Shown piece after piece: positions 29,511 to 38,849 of a stretch of DNA of 64,000 bases. The notes below the pieces were generated by a model. It saw only the letters and a list, made by a program, of their open reading frames with translations. It was not told where the DNA came from and searched no databases. This stretch comes from JALVIU01 sp964462295 (GTDB lineage: Bacteria > Atribacterota > JALVIU01), in contig CAYWXH010000004.1 in NCBI GenBank assembly GCA_964462295.1, positions 1 through 64,000 on the forward strand, written 5' to 3'. Both the position numbers and the translations under genes were made by a program. Every line of letters starts with the position of its first letter. Within the stretch, counting starts at the first letter, position 1.

Positions 29511-30823
29511 TGGTAAATGTAGAGATTATGGAAAAGGCAAAAAATAGAGAGGTATTTTTTATAGAAGGTGGAAAAAGGCTTAGGGGAAAGGTTAGAATAA
29601 ATGGTGCTAAAAATGCAGCTTTACCTATAATTGCAGCCTCCCTCTTAGGGGATACCCCATCGATTATAGAAAATGTACCAAAACTTTTGGATATATATAC
29701 TATGATAGAGGTTATCTCTCATTTGGGTGCAAAAGTAGAATTTACCGATGAGGGAAGGCTATATATTGATCCTGCCAATTTTGACCAATACATTGCACCA
29801 TATGAGCTTGTGAAAAAGATGAGGGCATCTATTTTGGTAATGGGACCACTTCTTGCCAAATTGGGAAGGGCAAAAATTTCTTTGCCTGGGGGATGTGCAA
29901 TAGGCCCAAGGCCTGTAGATCTTCACCTTTCAGGCTTTAAAATGCTTGGGGCAGAGGTAAATTTTGATAAAGGTTATATCTATGCAGAGGTACAAAGGTT
30001 TAAGGGAAATTATATATATCTTGACCTACCCAGTGTGGGTGCAACAGAGAATATAATGACTGCTTCTGTACTTGCAGAGGGAGAGACTATAATAGAAAAT
30101 GCAGCCAGGGAACCTGAAGTTGTAGATTTAGGAAATTTCTTACAAAAGATGGGTGCCAATATAGAGGGGGTAGGTACAGACCTTATAAGGATAAAAGGGG
30201 TAAAGAGTCTAAGGGGTGTGAATTTTCATAGGGTAATCCCTGATAGGATTGAGGCTGGTACTTTTATGATAGCAGGGGCGATTACAAAAGGGGATGTCCT
30301 TCTTGATGATATAAACCCAGAATTTTTACATGCTGTCATTGTAAAACTAAGAAATATGGGAATAAAGGTAGAAGAGTATGAAAATAGTATCCGTGTAATG
30401 GGTGCAGAAAATATTTCAGCAGTTGATATAAAAACCATGCCATACCCTGGCTTTCCTACAGATATGCAGGCCCAGATGATGTCTTTACTCTCTGTGGCAA
30501 ATGGTATAAGTATTGTTACAGAAAATATATTTGAAAATAGATTTACACATGTAGGGGAACTAAAGAGGATGGGTGCAGATATAAGGATAGAGGGACATAG
30601 TGCCATAGTAAAGGGTGTGAAGAAACTAAGTGGTGCAGAGGTAACAGCACATGATCTAAGGGCAGGGGCATCTTTGGTTATAGCAGGACTTGTGTCTGAT
30701 GGTCTAACACGGGTAAGTGGTGTATATCATATAGATAGAGGTTATGAGGGCATAGAGAAAAAGTTAAATGCACTTGGTGCATCTGTGGAGAGGGTAAAAA
30801 CTATGGAGGAAGAAGAGGTTTAA
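29507..30823 (+). CDS. murA: UDP-N-acetylglucosamine 1-carboxyvinyltransferase
   Basis: First committed step of peptidoglycan synthesis: enolpyruvyl transfer to UDP-GlcNAc. The 438-residue protein has INGAKNAALPIIAA near the N-terminus and the PEP- and fosfomycin-reactive Cys130 in SLPGGCAIGPRPVDLHL. YPGFPTDMQAQMMSL and ENRFTHVGELKRMGADI are further signatures. Two ATGs (29507, 29510) or a later Met are possible starts. It precedes mreB, giving a cell-wall pair. Confidence 0.96.
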   Translation: MMVNVEIMEKAKNREVFFIEGGKRLRGKVRINGAKNAALPIIAASLLGDTPSIIENVPKLLDIYTMIEVISHLGAKVEFTDEGRLYIDPANFDQYIAPYELVKKMRASILVMGPLLAKLGRAKISLPGGCAIGPRPVDLHLSGFKMLGAEVNFDKGYIYAEVQRFKGNYIYLDLPSVGATENIMTASVLAEGETIIENAAREPEVVDLGNFLQKMGANIEGVGTDLIRIKGVKSLRGVNFHRVIPDRIEAGTFMIAGAITKGDVLLDDINPEFLHAVIVKLRNMGIKVEEYENSIRVMGAENISAVDIKTMPYPGFPTDMQAQMMSLLSVANGISIVTENIFENRFTHVGELKRMGADIRIEGHSAIVKGVKKLSGAEVTAHDLRAGASLVIAGLVSDGLTRVSGVYHIDRGYEGIEKKLNALGASVERVKTMEEEEV

Positions 30824-30825
30824 AA

Positions 30826-31854
30826 ATGCTAAAGGATAGACATATAGGAATAGACCTTGGAACTGTAAATGTGTATATCTTTGTAAGGGGTAAAGGGATT
30901 GTATTAAAAGAACCATCTGTAGTTGCTATAAATAAAGAGACAAATAAGGTACTTGCCATAGGAGAAGAGGCAAGAAGGATGGTAGGAAAAACCCCTGGAA
31001 ATATAATAACAAAAAGGCCAATGAGGGATGGTGTAATAGCTGATTATTATACTACAGAAAAGATGCTTGAATATTTTATAAGAAAGGTTTGGGGAAGGAG
31101 AAGGTTCTCAAAACCGAGGGTGATAGTAGGTATCCCTTCAGGGGGGACAGAGGTGGAAAAAAGAGCCGTTATTGAGGCATCTCTTCAGGCAGGCGCAAAG
31201 GAGGCCTTCCTGGTAGAGGAGCCCATGGCTGCCGCATTAGGTGCAGGAATAGATGTGGGTGAACCTAATGGGAATATGGTTGTAGATATAGGAGGGGGAA
31301 CCACAGATATAGCCATCATCTCCCTTGGGGGTATTGTGGTAAATAATTCTATCCGTGTTGCGGGAAATAAATTTGATGAGGATATAATTCGTTACATAAA
31401 GAATAAGTATAGTCTTATAATAGGAGAGACTACGGCAGAGAGGATTAAGATAGAGATAGGTATGGCCTTACCTCCTGAGACAGAGGAAGAAAACAAAGTA
31501 ACAGAGGTAAGGGGAAGGGACCTTGTATCAGGTCTTCCAAAGGGGATAACTATTAGTTCAAAAGAGGTATATGAAGCACTTAAAGATTCCCTAAAGGAGA
31601 TTATAGAAGGGGTAAAAAGGGTACTTGAAAGTTCTCCACCTGAACTTTCTTCCGATATTGCAGATCGTGGAATAGTCCTTACAGGTGGAGGGGCTCTTTT
31701 GAGAAAAATAGATAGACTTATAGCAGATGCCACAGAAACACCGGTAACAGTTGCAGAAAATCCCCTTTCATGTGTTGCCATAGGGACGGGAAAGGTATTA
31801 GACTATATACAAGTATTAAGACAGGGGAGGGGGCTTATAACATTAAGCAGATGA
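30826..31854 (+). CDS. mreB: Rod-shape determining protein MreB
   Basis: Actin-like filament protein organising side-wall synthesis. The 342-residue sequence has the phosphate loop HIGIDLGTVNVYIFV, VVDIGGGTTDIAIISLGG and the adenosine motif GIVLTGGGALLRKID. PRVIVGIPSGGTEVEKRAVIEA is typical of MreB. It lies 2 bp after murA. mreC and mreD are not adjacent; instead an S55 peptidase gene overlaps its end by 4 bp. The cell is probably rod-shaped. Confidence 0.95.
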   Translation: MLKDRHIGIDLGTVNVYIFVRGKGIVLKEPSVVAINKETNKVLAIGEEARRMVGKTPGNIITKRPMRDGVIADYYTTEKMLEYFIRKVWGRRRFSKPRVIVGIPSGGTEVEKRAVIEASLQAGAKEAFLVEEPMAAALGAGIDVGEPNGNMVVDIGGGTTDIAIISLGGIVVNNSIRVAGNKFDEDIIRYIKNKYSLIIGETTAERIKIEIGMALPPETEEENKVTEVRGRDLVSGLPKGITISSKEVYEALKDSLKEIIEGVKRVLESSPPELSSDIADRGIVLTGGGALLRKIDRLIADATETPVTVAENPLSCVAIGTGKVLDYIQVLRQGRGLITLSR

Positions 31855-33503
31855 AAAAGAGTATCTACATTACTATATTCTTTGTATTACTGGTAATATG
31901 TTTTTCCATACATGCCTATGCCCTTGAAATTATATCTGTCTCTTCTATCCGTCCAGGGATGGAAGGTATAGGAAAAACAGTTTTTCAAGGGACTAAAATA
32001 GAAAATTTTAGGGTAAAGGTTATAGATGTTGTTGAAGAGGATAATGGGGAGAGCCTCATATTTGTAAAACTTTTGGATAAGAGATTTTCCGATTATGGAT
32101 CTATTGTAGCAGGAATGAGTGGAAGTCCTATATATTTTGATGGAAAATTGGCAGGGGCCTTGGCATATGGATGGAAATATACCAAAGGTCCCTATGGATT
32201 GGTAGTCCCCATTGGAAATATGTTAAAAATAAAGAGGGATTTTTTTGCCTTTAAAAACTTGGTAAACACTGCATCCTATCTTTCTGTCTCTGGTGTGGGG
32301 GAGAGAGGGTATGAATACCTAAATAAGACATTTTCTAAATTTGGTATAAAAACGATTCATACTGGAATAGTAAATGCTAAGCTTTCTAAACACCTTTTGT
32401 TAGAACCAGGTAGTGCAGTCTCTGTAGGTCTTTCTACAGGGGATCTAAATATATCTGCAATAGGTACACTTACATATAGGGATAAAGATTTTTTCTTGGC
32501 CTTTGGTCATCCGATATTTAGAAAAGGGGATGTGGATTTTTTATTGTCCTCTGCCTATATATTTGGGGTAGTCCCTAATACAGAGATGCCATTTAAGCTT
32601 GGGGCCCCTATTAGGCCTATAGGAAAGGTTACCCAAGATAGGGGACAGGGGGTAGGGGGATTTATAGGAAAATATCCAAAGGTTATTTCTATAATTGTAA
32701 AGGTAGAGGATAAAGATTATAAGAAAACTCACTTTTTCCGAGTAAAATCTGTTCAAGATGAAGACCTATTTCCCATTGTACTTCTTGTATCTGTATTGGA
32801 GGGTATAGATAAGTCTATAAATAGGGTAGGAAGGGGTACATCAAGTATTACTGTCTCTTTTAATAGAGGTGGTGTCCCCATAGCAAAGATAGATAATATG
32901 TTTTTCTCTTCAGAAGATATTGCGGCAGAATCCCTTAGATCTTTGAGGGATTTAATATTTGATCTTGAAGATAATCCATTTGAAAAATTAGATTTTGATG
33001 AGGTAAAGGTAAACATAGGGATTACAAAGAAAAAAAATGTAGGTTATATAAAAGAGGTAACACTTGATAGGGATAACTATAAACCAGGGGAACTTATAAA
33101 GGCAGAGGTAAAGATAAAACCGTATAGAAGACCTATATTTACAGAGCATGTCTCTATAAGGATTCCAGATGACTTTCCTTATGGTACGGCCTATCTCCTT
33201 GTAAGGGGAGGAGATGTGGTACTTCCTGAGAATATAGATGCAGAGAAAAAAGAGATAAATAACCTTCAGGATTTTATAGAAGACCTCACAAATAGGGAAA
33301 AGAACAACTCTATTGTAGTGGAACTTTACTCTGAAACCTTTGCCAAGGCTGCAAAAAAGGCAAAAGAAGAAAAGGGTGGTATTAGTTTAGAGGAGTTTTT
33401 TGCAAATATAGAGACAAAAAAGGCAAAGCGAGTATTTGATATGGATATGGTAATAGGAGATTGGGTAGAAAAGGAGGTGCGTATAACCTCTGGAAAAAGA
33501 TAG
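31851..33503 (+). CDS. Exported SpoIVB-like (S55) serine peptidase domain protein
   Basis: A 550-residue exported protein starting at ATG 31851, which overlaps the mreB stop. A signal peptide (1-24) is followed by SSIRPGMEGIGKTVFQG, the entry to the S55 domain. The nucleophile Ser is in AGMSGSPIYFDGKLAGAL, and FGHPIF carries a likely catalytic His. A beta-rich C-terminal half (about 370-545) is unassigned. SpoIVB itself signals in sporulation, but related proteins occur in non-sporulating phyla. Its location after mreB suggests an envelope role; the target is unknown. Confidence 0.78.
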   Translation: MKKSIYITIFFVLLVICFSIHAYALEIISVSSIRPGMEGIGKTVFQGTKIENFRVKVIDVVEEDNGESLIFVKLLDKRFSDYGSIVAGMSGSPIYFDGKLAGALAYGWKYTKGPYGLVVPIGNMLKIKRDFFAFKNLVNTASYLSVSGVGERGYEYLNKTFSKFGIKTIHTGIVNAKLSKHLLLEPGSAVSVGLSTGDLNISAIGTLTYRDKDFFLAFGHPIFRKGDVDFLLSSAYIFGVVPNTEMPFKLGAPIRPIGKVTQDRGQGVGGFIGKYPKVISIIVKVEDKDYKKTHFFRVKSVQDEDLFPIVLLVSVLEGIDKSINRVGRGTSSITVSFNRGGVPIAKIDNMFFSSEDIAAESLRSLRDLIFDLEDNPFEKLDFDEVKVNIGITKKKNVGYIKEVTLDRDNYKPGELIKAEVKIKPYRRPIFTEHVSIRIPDDFPYGTAYLLVRGGDVVLPENIDAEKKEINNLQDFIEDLTNREKNNSIVVELYSETFAKAAKKAKEEKGGISLEEFFANIETKKAKRVFDMDMVIGDWVEKEVRITSGKR

Positions 33504-33525
33504 CCCTATAAAGAGTAACTCCATT

Positions 33526-33876
33526 TTGGAGAGTTTTCATTATGCGATAGAGGGAATATTCTTTACCATTAAAACCCAAAGAAATATGAAAATTCACCTT
33601 GTAATAGGGGGATTGGTAGTTGGCTTTTCCCTTTTTTTACATATTTCTAAGGTAGATTTTGCGATACTCCTTATCTTAATTTCTTTGGTTTTGGTGTCTG
33701 AGCTTTTAAATACATCCATTGAAATTCTTTTAGATATGATAAGTCAAGAATATAGTAAAGATATAAAACATGTAAAAGATATTCAGGCAGGTGCAGTTTT
33801 TGTATTTTCTATGTTTTCGGCTATAATAGGTCTTTTGATTTTGTGGCCCTATGTTTATAAACTCTTTTTTAAGTGA
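33526..33876 (+). CDS. dgkA: Diacylglycerol/undecaprenol kinase-like membrane protein
   Basis: A 116-residue DgkA-family kinase with three membrane helices. The N-terminal amphipathic segment reads YAIEGIFFTIKTQRNMKIH, and the catalytic region SELLNTSIEILLDMIS contains the conserved Glu and Asn. In Gram-positives the family phosphorylates undecaprenol and in enterobacteria diacylglycerol; either is possible. No ATG is available near the N-terminus, so TTG 33526 is used, without a strong ribosome binding site. It follows the S55 gene by 22 bp. Confidence 0.85.
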   Translation: MESFHYAIEGIFFTIKTQRNMKIHLVIGGLVVGFSLFLHISKVDFAILLILISLVLVSELLNTSIEILLDMISQEYSKDIKHVKDIQAGAVFVFSMFSAIIGLLILWPYVYKLFFK

Positions 33877-33887
33877 GGTGGAAAGTT

Positions 33888-34175
33888 ATGGATGAAAAGG
33901 AGAAACTTCCCGTTTCTGTAAAGGAGATAATTTTAAGTTTTATAGGGATACTTTCAGAGACTGGATGGGAATATATGGGACTTATTGCAAATAAAATTAC
34001 AGGAAAGATTCATAAAGATATGGATGAGGCTAAACTTGCCATTGATACCATTGATGTACTATTTGAAAAGATAAAAGATAAATTAGAGGATAAAGAGATT
34101 AGAGATATAGAAAAATTAATAGATGACCTAAAGATAAATTATGTGATGCAGCTTAATGAGAAGGGAGATAAGTGA
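33888..34175 (+). CDS. DUF1844 family small protein
   Basis: A 95-residue cytoplasmic protein. The pattern of a hydrophobic N-terminal helix, then NKITGKIHKDMDEAKLAIDTIDVL, then a Lys/Glu-rich helix ending DDLKINYVMQL, matches DUF1844. No function is established for the family. ATG 33888 is favoured by GAGGTGG (33875-33881) six bases upstream. It lies between the lipid kinase and an exported TPR protein; its stop overlaps the next start. Confidence 0.7.
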   Translation: MDEKEKLPVSVKEIILSFIGILSETGWEYMGLIANKITGKIHKDMDEAKLAIDTIDVLFEKIKDKLEDKEIRDIEKLIDDLKINYVMQLNEKGDK

Positions 34176-35083
34176 TGAAGAGAAACTATACTATACTTAT
34201 TGCGGTTTTATTGCTCTTGGTTTTTGTCTTATCTTCTCTTTCTTATGGAGAAGATGCAAAGACTTATTACAAACTTGGATATACTTACTTTTCTCAGAAA
34301 AATTATAAAGAAGCCATAGGGGCTTATAAAAAGGCCCTTGAGTTGGATCCAAAAAATGCAGATGCCTTTTATTGGATAGGGAAGTGCTATTTTGAGCTCA
34401 AACAATATAATAACGCAATGGATGCATGGATTTCTGCACTTAGGATAAAAGAGTCTCACAAAGGGGCATTTTTAAAATTGGTAAGTTATTACTACTATCT
34501 CATTCCGAAGAGTTTTAAAGATCCCGAAGGTTATTTTAATTATGCAAAGAATCTACTTAAAGTGAATGAGGAAAATTTTATATCCACTAACTTGCCTAAT
34601 AAGACACTGCTTATCGGATTTGCATCCCTTAAAAGATACTTAAGGGACTATCCTTCCTCAATTACTGCCAATTTTATAATAGGCCAGGTATATGAGAGGC
34701 TCTCTTACAATTTTTCGTATCAGTTTTATGGATATGCTATATCTTCTTTTAAAAAGGTTATAGATTATGAGGAAGGAAAGCACAAATATACCTTTTCTCA
34801 CCCCCTTGAGTATTGGTTTTCATACAAAAGGCTTATAAAGATATACAAAGTAATAGATAGAAAAGACCTTGCAGAAAAGTTTAAGGCAAAGATGGAAGAT
34901 GCAATAGTTGAACCCTATAATGCCCTCTTTCGTGCCAATAATCTTGAGCCACTGGGGGCACCAGATAGAGTAGAGGTGCTATATGAAGATGGGAAAAGAG
35001 AAGAGATCTGGTATTATGATAACAAAGAATTGTCCTTTATTTATAAAGATGGTGTACTTAAAAAGCAGGAGGAGAGGCCATGA
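34175..35083 (+). CDS. Exported TPR-repeat protein
   Basis: A 302-residue protein with a signal peptide (about 1-25). Two clear tetratricopeptide repeats follow (about 28-95: YYKLGYTYFSQKNYKEAIGA, then FYWIGKCYFELKQYNNAMDA). The remaining helical region is degenerate. The C-terminus (about 265-302) is beta-strand-like, with VEVLYEDGKREEIWYYDNKE. Start ATG 34175 overlaps the preceding stop. No specific function is recognised; it may be a smaller relative of the giant TPR protein at 2539. Confidence 0.75.
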   Translation: MKRNYTILIAVLLLLVFVLSSLSYGEDAKTYYKLGYTYFSQKNYKEAIGAYKKALELDPKNADAFYWIGKCYFELKQYNNAMDAWISALRIKESHKGAFLKLVSYYYYLIPKSFKDPEGYFNYAKNLLKVNEENFISTNLPNKTLLIGFASLKRYLRDYPSSITANFIIGQVYERLSYNFSYQFYGYAISSFKKVIDYEEGKHKYTFSHPLEYWFSYKRLIKIYKVIDRKDLAEKFKAKMEDAIVEPYNALFRANNLEPLGAPDRVEVLYEDGKREEIWYYDNKELSFIYKDGVLKKQEERP

Positions 35084-36459
35084 GTATAAGGATATATTAT
35101 GACAATGTTTTGAGTGAAAATGTAGGAGAAGAGGGGCTTTCTCTATCAGAGATAGATGCCTTCTCTAATAGGGCTTTAGAGATTATAGAAAACATAAAAA
35201 AGAGTTCTCCCGGATTTATGAGATTGCCCTATAATAGTGAACTTGTAGATAAGATTAATAGATTTGTTGAGGAAAGGAAAGAAAAAATAGATAATTTTGT
35301 AGTTTTAGGAATAGGTGGTTCTGCACTCGGAAATATCTCTCTTCATAAGGCACTAAATCACCCCTTTTACAATCTTTTGTCAAAAGAGGAAAGAGGGGGG
35401 TATCCCAAAATTTTTATCCTTGACAATGTAGACCCAGATACTACAGAGTCACTTTTGGATATTTTAGATCCGTGTAATACTATATTTAATGTAATTACAA
35501 AATCGGGCTCTACAGCAGAGACTATTGCAAATTTTCTTTACTTTTTGGATAAGGTAAAGAAGATGTGTAAAAATTACAAGGAGCATTTTGTGGCTACAAC
35601 TTCCAAAGACAAGGGCGCCCTCTGGGAGGTTGCAAAAAGAGAGGGTTTTGAGACCTTTACCATCCCATACGATGTGGGTGGGAGATTTTCTGTGCTTTCT
35701 GCGGTTGGCCTACTTTCTGCAAGGTTTTCAGGAATAGATATAGAAGAGTTGCTAAAGGGTGCAGCTTATGCAGAGGAGATAATTGAGAATCCTGAATTTG
35801 AAAAAAATCCAGCATTTATTTTGGCAGTTATCTATTATCTATTATTTGAAAAGAAAAAGAAAAATATATCAGTACTTATGCCCTATTCTGATAGGCTGTA
35901 TGAGATCTCTTTTTGGTACAGACAGCTTCTTGCAGAAAGCATTGGGAAAAAATATGCCAGAGATAAAAAGGAGGTATTTGTAGGGATAACCCCTGTTTCT
36001 GCAAGGGGAACTACAGATCAACACTCCCAGGTCCAGTTGTATGTGGAAGGGCCTTTTGATAAATTTGTTACATTTATAAGGGTTGAGGAGTTTTCTAAAA
36101 AGGCAGAGCTTCCCAATATTTATCCAGATATAGAGGCCTTTTCTTACCTTGGAGGACACTCACAGGAAGAACTTATAAACTATGAACAATTAGCTACAGA
36201 GTATGCACTTACAAAAAATAAAAGACCAAATCTTACCATATCCCTTGACAAGGTTTCTCCTTTTAATCTAGGGGCCCTGTATCAGATATTTGAGATGCAG
36301 ATTGCAATAATGGGTGAGCTTTTCAATATAAATGCCTTTGATCAACCAGGTGTAGAAGAGGGTAAAAGGGCTACCTATGGACTTATGGGGAGACCTGGTT
36401 TTGACTCATACAGAGAGGAACTTAAAAATATAGAAAAGAGATTTATATTAGAGATATGA
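35080..36459 (+). CDS. pgi: Glucose-6-phosphate isomerase
   Basis: Interconverts glucose-6-phosphate and fructose-6-phosphate in glycolysis. The 459-residue protein is the short bacterial form. The sugar-phosphate loop [19 protein letters not shown], the [12 protein letters not shown] motif, [18 protein letters not shown] [13 protein letters not shown], and the catalytic Glu region [14 protein letters not shown] are present. The C-terminal [12 protein letters not shown] signature is intact. It overlaps the neighbouring genes by 4 bp on both sides. Confidence 0.95.
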   Translation: MSIRIYYDNVLSENVGEEGLSLSEIDAFSNRALEIIENIKKSSPGFMRLPYNSELVDKINRFVEERKEKIDNFVVLGIGGSALGNISLHKALNHPFYNLLSKEERGGYPKIFILDNVDPDTTESLLDILDPCNTIFNVITKSGSTAETIANFLYFLDKVKKMCKNYKEHFVATTSKDKGALWEVAKREGFETFTIPYDVGGRFSVLSAVGLLSARFSGIDIEELLKGAAYAEEIIENPEFEKNPAFILAVIYYLLFEKKKKNISVLMPYSDRLYEISFWYRQLLAESIGKKYARDKKEVFVGITPVSARGTTDQHSQVQLYVEGPFDKFVTFIRVEEFSKKAELPNIYPDIEAFSYLGGHSQEELINYEQLATEYALTKNKRPNLTISLDKVSPFNLGALYQIFEMQIAIMGELFNINAFDQPGVEEGKRATYGLMGRPGFDSYREELKNIEKRFILEI

Positions 36460-37046
36460 AAAGACGTATAGGTATAATGGGTGGAACATTTGACCCAATT
36501 CACTATGGACACCTTGTTACCGCAGAGGAGGTAAGGGTAGAGTTTGGACTTACAGATGTGATATTTGTCCCATCAGGAAGTCCTCCCCATAAGATAAATA
36601 GAAAGATTACATGGGCAGAACACAGATATCTTATGACAGTGCTTGCAACAGTTACAAATCTATTTTTTTCTGTATCTCGCATTGAGATAGATAGAAAAGG
36701 CCCATCTTTTGCTATAGATACTATAACCCAATTTAGGGGTATCTTTGGTGAAGATACAGAGCTTTTCTTCATAACAGGGGCAGATGCCTTTTTAGAGATG
36801 GACAAATGGTACAGGGCAGAGGATTTGGTAAAGATGTGTAGATTTGTTGCAGCTACAAGACCCGGGTATCCGATAGAGAAGATAGATACAAGATTCAGTA
36901 AATATATAGAACTTATTGAAGTTCCGGCACTTTCCATATCTTCAACAGATATAAGAAAGAGAGTAGTAGAAAACAGAAGCATAAAATATCTCTTACCAGA
37001 GGCAGTAGAGGATTATATATTTAAAAATGGACTTTACAGAGATTAA
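36456..37046 (+). CDS. nadD: Nicotinate-nucleotide adenylyltransferase
   Basis: Adenylates nicotinate mononucleotide in NAD synthesis. The 196-residue protein has [21 protein letters not shown] with the HxGH motif, [10 protein letters not shown], and the C-terminal [21 protein letters not shown] with the ISSTxIR signature. It overlaps pgi by 4 bp and yqeK by 20 bp, matching the usual nadD-yqeK pairing of Firmicutes and relatives. Confidence 0.95.
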   Translation: MKRRIGIMGGTFDPIHYGHLVTAEEVRVEFGLTDVIFVPSGSPPHKINRKITWAEHRYLMTVLATVTNLFFSVSRIEIDRKGPSFAIDTITQFRGIFGEDTELFFITGADAFLEMDKWYRAEDLVKMCRFVAATRPGYPIEKIDTRFSKYIELIEVPALSISSTDIRKRVVENRSIKYLLPEAVEDYIFKNGLYRD

Positions 37047-37605
37047 AGAAAAACTAAAGGGAATGCTTACATATAAAAGATATACACATTCTATAGGTGT
37101 CTCAGAGCTTTCTAAAACCTTGGCCAAACTGTATAACTACGACCCAGATAAGGCGTATATTGCAGGACTTTTACATGATTGTGCAAGGGATTTAAGTATA
37201 GAGAGATTGAGAGAATATGCTATATCCTGTAATGTAAAAATAGGGGAGATAGAGGATTTTCATCCTGTCCTTTTGCATGCACCGGTAGGTGCATGTATAG
37301 CAGAGAGAGAGTTTGGCATTAACGATAGTGAGATTTTACAAGCTATCTCCTCTCATACTGTTTTGAATGAAAATCCAACACTTCTTGATAAAATAGTATA
37401 TGTCTCTGATCTGGGGGAACCTGGGAGAAAGTTCGATGAGGCGGAGAAGATAAGGAAAGAGGCCAAAGATGACCTTGATAGGGCTGTTATCCTTGCTATA
37501 GATGTTACTTTTAGGTATTTGATAGATGAGAAGATATTGATACATCCTGCAACATTTTTTGCGAGAAATTTACTTATAAAAGAGGTTTACTATGGGAAAA
37601 ATTGA
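37027..37605 (+). CDS. yqeK: YqeK-family HD phosphohydrolase
   Basis: A 192-residue HD-domain protein; YqeK members hydrolyse diadenosine tetraphosphate symmetrically in Gram-positives. The metal motif appears as [14 protein letters not shown] (His), [10 protein letters not shown] (His-Asp) and LLHAPVGA plus SSHTVL (further His). [12 protein letters not shown] carries the last Asp. It is placed between nadD and an LCP protein, the conserved order in many genomes. RsfS, which often follows, is not here. Confidence 0.9.
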   Translation: MDFTEIKEKLKGMLTYKRYTHSIGVSELSKTLAKLYNYDPDKAYIAGLLHDCARDLSIERLREYAISCNVKIGEIEDFHPVLLHAPVGACIAEREFGINDSEILQAISSHTVLNENPTLLDKIVYVSDLGEPGRKFDEAEKIRKEAKDDLDRAVILAIDVTFRYLIDEKILIHPATFFARNLLIKEVYYGKN

Positions 37606-38833
37606 TTATAAAGATTATCTGGCTGAAGATGGTAAGACAAGAGCTAAAAAGGTAGAGATTCCATTTTTGAAGATCTTTGTTATTGCCCTTATCCTTACAA
37701 TACTAATAGCTATCTTTCCTATGTTTAAACTTATTTTAGGGGTTACATATTCTCATTTTTTTGAGAAACCAAAACATATAAATATCCTCTTTTTGGGTGT
37801 TGATAGTGTAGATCATAGCTCTCGTTCTGATACGATAATTGTTGTAGGTATATCCCCAGATAAAAAAGTTGCACTTTTATCTATACCAAGGGATACAAGG
37901 GTTAATGTACCAGGCAAGGGATATACAAAGATAAATCATGCATATGCATATGGTGGTATAGAACTTTTGAAAAAGACTATTGAGGATTTTATGGGTATAG
38001 ATATAAATTACTATGTAAAGACAGATTATCAGGGTTTTGAAAAGGTTATAGATAAAATTGGGGGGATAGAGATAAATGTTGAAAAGAGGATGTATTATGT
38101 AGATAAGGCAGGGCATCTCTATATTGATTTAAAACCAGGAAAACAGGTTTTAGATGGGAAAAAGGCAATACAATATGTGAGATTTAGACATGATAAATTA
38201 GGAGATATTGGGCGTATAAAGAGACAGCAGAAGTTTTTAAATGCCCTTGCCCAAAAGCTTATGAAAAGTGGTAATATACTAAAAAACCCTTCTATTATAA
38301 AGGATATCTTTGATGCACTTGATACGAATTTGGGTCTTAAAGAGGCACTTCCAATTGTGAATATGTTAAATGGGATAAAGAGAGAAGATATTAAATTTTT
38401 GATGTTACCTGGTAAACCTAAATATATAAAGGGTATAAGCTATTGGATTGCAGATATGGAAAAGACAAAAGAGATAATAAACGAATACTTTTTACCCAAA
38501 GAGGGAGAAAAATCTAAACCAAACAATATAAAAAATAAAGAAAAGAAACTTGATTGGAAAAATGTAAGAATTGAAATCTTAAATGGTAATGGTGCACCAG
38601 GTATGGCGGCAAAGGTAAGCAAAAAGTTAAGAGAACAAGGCATTACAAATATAGTAAAGATAGGTAATGCAGAGAGTTTTACATACAAAAAGACAGAGAT
38701 CCTTTATAGAAAGGGTTTTGAGGATTATGCCAAAAAGATTGGAGAAATATTTGGAACGACCCTTATTAAAAACAGAGAAAGAGATGATATAGATATAACA
38801 ATAATTGTAGGTGCTGATTATTTAAAACTATAG
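37592..38833 (+). CDS. LytR-CpsA-Psr family protein
   Basis: A 413-residue membrane-anchored enzyme that transfers undecaprenyl-linked glycopolymers to the cell wall. After a cytoplasmic tail there is one membrane helix (about 27-50). The LCP domain (about 65-230) shows ILFLGVDS, SDTIIVVGI, SIPRDTRVNVPG, INHAYAYGG and GDIGRIKRQQKFL with the substrate-binding Arg residues. A LytR_C domain (about 325-413, RIEILNGNGAPGMA) is at the C-terminus. In a diderm it could attach polymers to peptidoglycan. It overlaps yqeK by 14 bp. Confidence 0.9.
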   Translation: MGKIDYKDYLAEDGKTRAKKVEIPFLKIFVIALILTILIAIFPMFKLILGVTYSHFFEKPKHINILFLGVDSVDHSSRSDTIIVVGISPDKKVALLSIPRDTRVNVPGKGYTKINHAYAYGGIELLKKTIEDFMGIDINYYVKTDYQGFEKVIDKIGGIEINVEKRMYYVDKAGHLYIDLKPGKQVLDGKKAIQYVRFRHDKLGDIGRIKRQQKFLNALAQKLMKSGNILKNPSIIKDIFDALDTNLGLKEALPIVNMLNGIKREDIKFLMLPGKPKYIKGISYWIADMEKTKEIINEYFLPKEGEKSKPNNIKNKEKKLDWKNVRIEILNGNGAPGMAAKVSKKLREQGITNIVKIGNAESFTYKKTEILYRKGFEDYAKKIGEIFGTTLIKNRERDDIDITIIVGADYLKL

Positions 38834-38849
38834 AGGGAGAGATAGGTAT

